DNA from: Metallyticus violacea
Lineage: Eukaryota > Arthropoda > Insecta > Mantodea > Metallyticidae
Assembly (NCBI GenBank): GCA_030762175.1
Contig: CM060831.1
Span: 69,541,001-69,605,000, forward strand
Length of the DNA stretch: 64,000 bases
Reading direction: 5' to 3'
Below are positions 59,301 to 62,300 of the stretch, in pieces; within the stretch, counting starts at the first letter, position 1, and each line of letters opens with the position of its first letter. The position numbers and the translations under genes were made by a program. The notes under the pieces were generated by a model. That model made no database searches, had not been told where the DNA came from, and was given only the letters and a program-made list of their open reading frames with translations.

Positions 59301-62300
59301 TTGGAATGGAACACAGTAAAACACCCATTAATAATCTCTTCTGAGTTGGATGTTTAGAACACTCTTTATGGTTTCACTTAAATGAGATTTACTCAGGATG
59401 TATGTTTCTTGAAACTGTTGTCCACATCATCAGCTGTTAAACAACTGTTGGATCATTCGTAGGAGCTAGGTAGATAGGTATCCAGTTTGACTCTGGTGGT
59501 CTGATAAATAAAATACTGTCTGCTTCTGGGATGTTAAAATTCATAATGTTATGCTCATGTTTTTTTTTATATAAATCCTTTCCCATATGTTTAGTTTTTT
59601 TGGTATTGAACTGTTTTTAATAACTTATGAATTTTGACATCCAGAAGCAGACAGCACTTTATTTAAGTTTATCACTAAAACCCCAAAATAAACCCGGATA
59701 TCTACCTACCCAGCTCCTACGAATGATCCAACAGTCATTTAACAGCTGATGATGTGGACAATAGTTCCACGAAACACATGTCCTTAGTAAATCTCATTTA
59801 AGTAAAACCAAAAAGAGTGTTCTAAACTTTAGACTCGCATGAGATTATTAATGATTCACTATGCTCGATTCCAAAGTGAATTGATATTAAAATTTTACAT
59901 ATTGACAGCAGTGCAAGAAATTACTTTGCCTATATATGTATATAGTTTTTGGGATTGGAAATTTCTTTCATTAAATGCGGGTTTATGCCAAATCGAGATC
60001 ACAAAGAATTTTGTAATTGTAAACACGGAAGTAGTGTAATAACAGTTATGATCCATGATGTCAGTAGTGAAAGAGTACTTATTCCACATTCTGAATAATA
60101 TTGGTTATTGATGTTTCCATTTCCATATTTGTTGGAAGTTAAGACAAACTTAAATTTATAGGATTGTGTACTCCAAACACTGAAGGCTCATGTGCTATTA
60201 AATTTATATGCAGTTGAACCTCAATCTATCATTCTCGAAATATCGTTTTCCTGGATGTGTCATTCAATTTAGCATTCCCAAGTATTTGACCTTATATCTT
60301 ATGTAAATAAAACCTCCATTCATCATTCCTTGTCATTTTTTCTGCACTATTAATTCAAAAAGTTTAGTCCCAAAAATTCAATGTGACTGATAGATCACGA
60401 AACATGTCCTGAATTTCAACAGTTTAAAGAGTGAAACACTTAAGAGTGTTGAAGATTTTAGCCATTTTAACAATTTTAGAATTTTAACCCTTCCCATGGG
60501 AAAGAGATTTTAACTGGTTTAAAATAGGTTTCATATAAAGCAATGTTGATTTTTGTTGATTTATTTTGTTTATGGATACTTAAATATCTTAGATCATCAG
60601 CACCCCATTAATTCAGAGCATTAAATAGCCCATAAATTTTACTCGGAGACCTCTTCTTTCAAGTTTGCAGTTCTTTTATGTGCCATAAATATATGACATG
60701 GGACTCACTGCTTTACTTTCCTTCCAAAGGAAGCCATACTTAAGATGTTTATGCCTGAAAAAATTCCACCAACCCTGGCCGGGAATGAACTTGTGATCTT
60801 GAGTCTTGGGTCTATGATTATCACTAGACCATCAGACCGACAACAAATGTGAAAAACTGTACATGGTAGCATGTAAAATTGATAAAATATGTTTGCAGAT
60901 ATACTGACTTATTTATTTTTTAATATGATTTATGCACTTCCCATATCTATTGTTTTCTACATTCATTGTTATTTTAACCTGGTTCCACCAAAAATGATGA
61001 ATGAGGTTCTACTCTATTTATATTACCAAGTTTGCATTGTTTCATATAAGTAACAAACCTTCTTTGTTGAAACTAATCAAGAGATTTTGAGAAAATGATG
61101 CTTCTTTTTTAGTTGACAATGGAAGACATTGAGAGGTTGCGGACCTATCTTCCAGAACTGACTTTCACAATCTCTGGACCTGATCTTGAAAGTATTACAC
61201 AGTTTTTTCTGGTAAAGTCTGTCACTGGCACACTCAAGACTGAAGAAAAGGAAGAAGTTCCTGCATTAGAAGATCAACTGGTGAGTAATGTAAGTTTTTC
61301 TTTTCTTTTGCTTTTCTTTTTTCTTTCTCCCCCCCCCCCCCCCCCGCCATTTAGCTTCTTTTTTTTCCAAACCAGAGAGAAACCTTTAAGCAAAAAATAT
61401 GACCAACTACATAATAAATATTATTTGTTCCCATAGTTATAAATTTAATAGAATATATGTTAGCAAGATGTTGAACTTTTAGATTTGAAAAGGCTTATTT
61501 TAGGTGCCTAATAGGTGCCTAAATATGTTTATTCACCAGGTAAGAATAATCAATGGATATAATAATAAAATGGTGTATAAAGTGTTGGTCACAATAATTT
61601 ATAGCATATACAATGTCAGGACCTGTGTAACAAATAGACCTCACAATGAGGAATAGTTTTTGTTAAACAACCTTTGTTTTCTGATGCATTATTTAGGAGG
61701 CATATGTCAATGAAAGAAACACAGGTTAGGGACATTTAACAATTATGACTTGATATTATTAATTTATTCTGCAAGTACTCTTGGAATAGATTATAGAGGA
61801 TGTTCAAAGTATCTGCCCTGAACTTGATTACATTCATTACACCATCAAGCATTGCCTGTCAAACTCTGACAAGCATTTCAGGCCTATGTTGCATTTGATC
61901 AAAAGTAGCAATTATTTGATCAATCAGTTTTTTTGAGGTTGTGTATTGGTTCAGCAGTTTTTGCGGATGCAATTTTGAATTCTAAAATAAGGTATATAGG
62001 CAAGTAGGTTAATTTTGCAACCAAAAAATCTATAACAACAGAAGAAATATGCAATTCAAAGTTCCTCCCGAGTACACTTTCTGTCAATGTTGTCCTCAGG
62101 CAAGGATTAGCAGCTAATTCTGCTTTGTCTATTCAATAATTTCTTTTGTGTGTGTGCATGCATGTGCGCGTGGTTGGTTTTTTTCTTTCTTTTTTTCTTT
62201 CTTTTTTTTTTTTTCCTCCCACTGAACAAGAGCCTAACAGGCTTGAAATATTTATTTTCTTAGTTGTGCTTTTTATGTTTTCTCTCCCTACAGTGAACAC

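Larger units (their letters stand above)
59280..59885. repeat. Large fold-back element with two hammerheads, subfamily 3
   Basis: Arms of about 230 bp: left 59285-59515 (TTAATTCAATTTGGAATGGA, TTAGAACACTCTTTATGGTT, GTAGATAGGTATCC) and right 59645-59885 in inverted order. It abuts the 5' side of the Penelope RT relic at 57870-59280, so it is probably that element's terminal arm pair. Central 130 bp is unassigned. Confidence 0.8.

Noticed and set aside
61113..61436. Extension of RB1CC1 exon 9 through the open frame into the poly-C tract
   Set aside because: A consensus donor at 61280/61281 ends the conserved part; the rest is low-complexity intron.
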